Positions 5,353-6,435 of a stretch of DNA of 6,435 bases are shown here, in pieces. Made by a program: the position numbers and the translations under genes. Source of the stretch: Melioribacteraceae bacterium (GTDB lineage Bacteria > Bacteroidota > Ignavibacteria > Ignavibacteriales > Melioribacteraceae); the NCBI GenBank assembly GCA_026987055.1, contig JALSNL010000438.1, positions 1-6,435 on the forward strand, given 5' to 3'. Numbering within the stretch: the first letter of the stretch is position 1; every line of letters starts with the position of its first letter. The notes beneath the pieces were generated by a model. The model worked only from the letters and a program-made list of their open reading frames with translations, was not told the origin of the DNA and searched no databases.

Positions 5353-6435
5353 CTAAAATCTATGAACATAACTTATTGTACTGCGAAATTCTTTAAAATC
5401 TCTTACATTTTCCAACTTTCCAAAATACATAGATGACCTTAATGAAATTTTTATAATATCCAATTTAGAAATTCTATAGCCTGATTGTAAACCGAAAATC
5501 ATCGTTCTGACATTACTTGAGTTCATAAGTCTAAATGTTAATGAATTATTTAATCTTGATTTCAACATTCTGTTCATAACCATTAAACTATAGGTTTGTG
5601 TTGTTCTGTAAATTCTATTTGTCATATCAAAAATATTAAAAGATACTCTTGGTGCAATTGTCCAGCTTTTATTAAGCATTGTTGATATTCCAAAATTCAA
5701 ATTTTTCGATATAGAACCAAAACCCTCTCGCAAAACATTCATATCTTCGGATTTCTGCTGTGAGTAACTTGCCGAAATTGAATGCTGCATATTCAAAAGT
5801 TTAACACGCCACATAGTGTTTATTGAATATAATGATATAACATTATCAATAATTCTAACATCTTCTTCCGCATCATTTTTTATTAAATTTTTAGAAGCGT
5901 TAATAGATACAGAAATATTACGCAACGGTTGGTATCTTGTTGATATTCTATATGAAGTTCGTGTTAAAGTAAATTCTTTCTGTGAAAGCAAATTATTATT
6001 TTGCTGTCTAAAGTTGCCTCTGATAGTTAGTTTTTTTTTGAATAAACGCAACCCCAATACTGCAGTTAAAGATTTTTGATCATTGATATTACTTGTTATA
6101 CCTAATGATTGGTAACCCGGGTTAATAACCGAATAAGTTCCGGTTGCGTTAAAAATATCCGTATTAAATTTTACTCCTCCTTTATAAGCAAAATCAACAT
6201 TAGTAGAAGTTCTTATTTTAATTATATCATTTACAAAACTCGGAATTGCATCGGACTCTATTAAAGAACTATTTTGGTCTCTACTTAAAATACTTGCAGC
6301 TACTTCACCATTCATACTTAAAAACTTAAATAAATTCAGATTTGTATTAATCCCGATAACTAAATTTTCCTTCGGTGTTAATCTAAATTGTGCTTTACTT
6401 TTATTACCGGTAGTATAATCCGGAAGTGATGAAAT
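5353..6435 (-). CDS. C-terminal 360 residues of a probable outer-membrane beta-barrel protein (gene runs off the right edge)
   Basis: The frame is open from the window edge to a TAG at 5353-5355. An internal Met at 6315 is not a real start: the same frame and the same type of sequence continue upstream of it, and no ribosome site precedes it. I do not recognise a named family. The sequence is a long series of short amphipathic strands with alternating polar and hydrophobic residues (for example LTIRGNFRQQNN, ISVSINASKNLIK, HSISASYSQQK, STISYVHRF), rich in Ser, Asn, Thr, Arg and aromatics, with no cysteine in the part seen. It ends in Phe, as outer-membrane barrels recognised by BamA usually do. 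Transmembrane strands of a barrel, or a large surface beta protein, fit best. The signal peptide and N-terminal domains would lie outside the window. It is co-directional with atpDC but 382 bases away, so probably not in one operon. Confidence 0.7.
   Translation of the reverse strand: MSSLPDYTTGNKSKAQFRLTPKENLVIGINTNLNLFKFLSMNGEVAASILSRDQNSSLIESDAIPSFVNDIIKIRTSTNVDFAYKGGVKFNTDIFNATGTYSVINPGYQSLGITSNINDQKSLTAVLGLRLFKKKLTIRGNFRQQNNNLLSQKEFTLTRTSYRISTRYQPLRNISVSINASKNLIKNDAEEDVRIIDNVISLYSINTMWRVKLLNMQHSISASYSQQKSEDMNVLREGFGSISKNLNFGISTMLNKSWTIAPRVSFNIFDMTNRIYRTTQTYSLMVMNRMLKSRLNNSLTFRLMNSSNVRTMIFGLQSGYRISKLDIIKISLRSSMYFGKLENVRDFKEFRSTISYVHRF

Noticed and set aside
5816..6079. Plus-strand open frame of 87 codons inside the beta-strand-rich gene
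   Set aside because: It is antisense to a longer frame with clear protein-like character and has no ribosome site or recognisable motif.

Overview
The window is AT-rich bacterial DNA. The F1-ATPase beta and epsilon genes stand as a separate atpD-atpC pair, there is a Mn-type superoxide dismutase, and good Shine-Dalgarno sequences sit next to one Bacteroidetes-like promoter. Together these point to the Bacteroidota/Chlorobiota/Ignavibacteria group, with Ignavibacteria-like as my best guess. This is an inference from gene content and style, not a database result.

Layout: (1) 1-782, minus strand: the N-terminal part of a GT-B glycosyltransferase that runs off the left edge. (2) 783-1217: a 435-base intergenic region with a possible promoter for the glycosyltransferase, a short hairpin, a 136-bp interspersed repeat-like element of higher GC, and then the promoter/operator of the next gene. 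(3) 1218-2304, plus strand: a compact three-gene operon of an Rrf2-family regulator with three cysteines, a 103-residue protein of unknown function, and an A-type (IscA/HesB-like) Fe-S carrier that lacks the first conserved cysteine. (4) 2459-3067, plus strand: Fe/Mn superoxide dismutase with its own Shine-Dalgarno sequence and a leader inverted repeat. (5) A bidirectional terminator at 3095-3128 separates it from the convergent atpDC pair (3159-4970, minus strand). (6) 4971-5352: a 382-base intergenic region with a second copy of the palindromic repeat core. (7) 5353-6435, minus strand: the C-terminal 360 residues of a beta-strand-rich protein, probably an outer-membrane barrel, running off the right edge.

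The most coherent biology is at 1188-3067. The Rrf2 regulator has a Cys-X9-Cys-X5-Cys arrangement suited to sensing Fe-S clusters, oxidants or NO. A perfect 11-bp inverted repeat lies directly on its start region, so it probably controls itself, the unknown gene and the A-type carrier. Superoxide dismutase follows directly. I read this as a small Fe-S/oxidative-stress locus. Its two unexplained parts are the unknown 103-residue protein and the Cys-to-Arg change in the carrier. The atpDC pair and superoxide dismutase are ordinary housekeeping genes. I saw no tRNA, rRNA, CRISPR array, transposase or phage gene.
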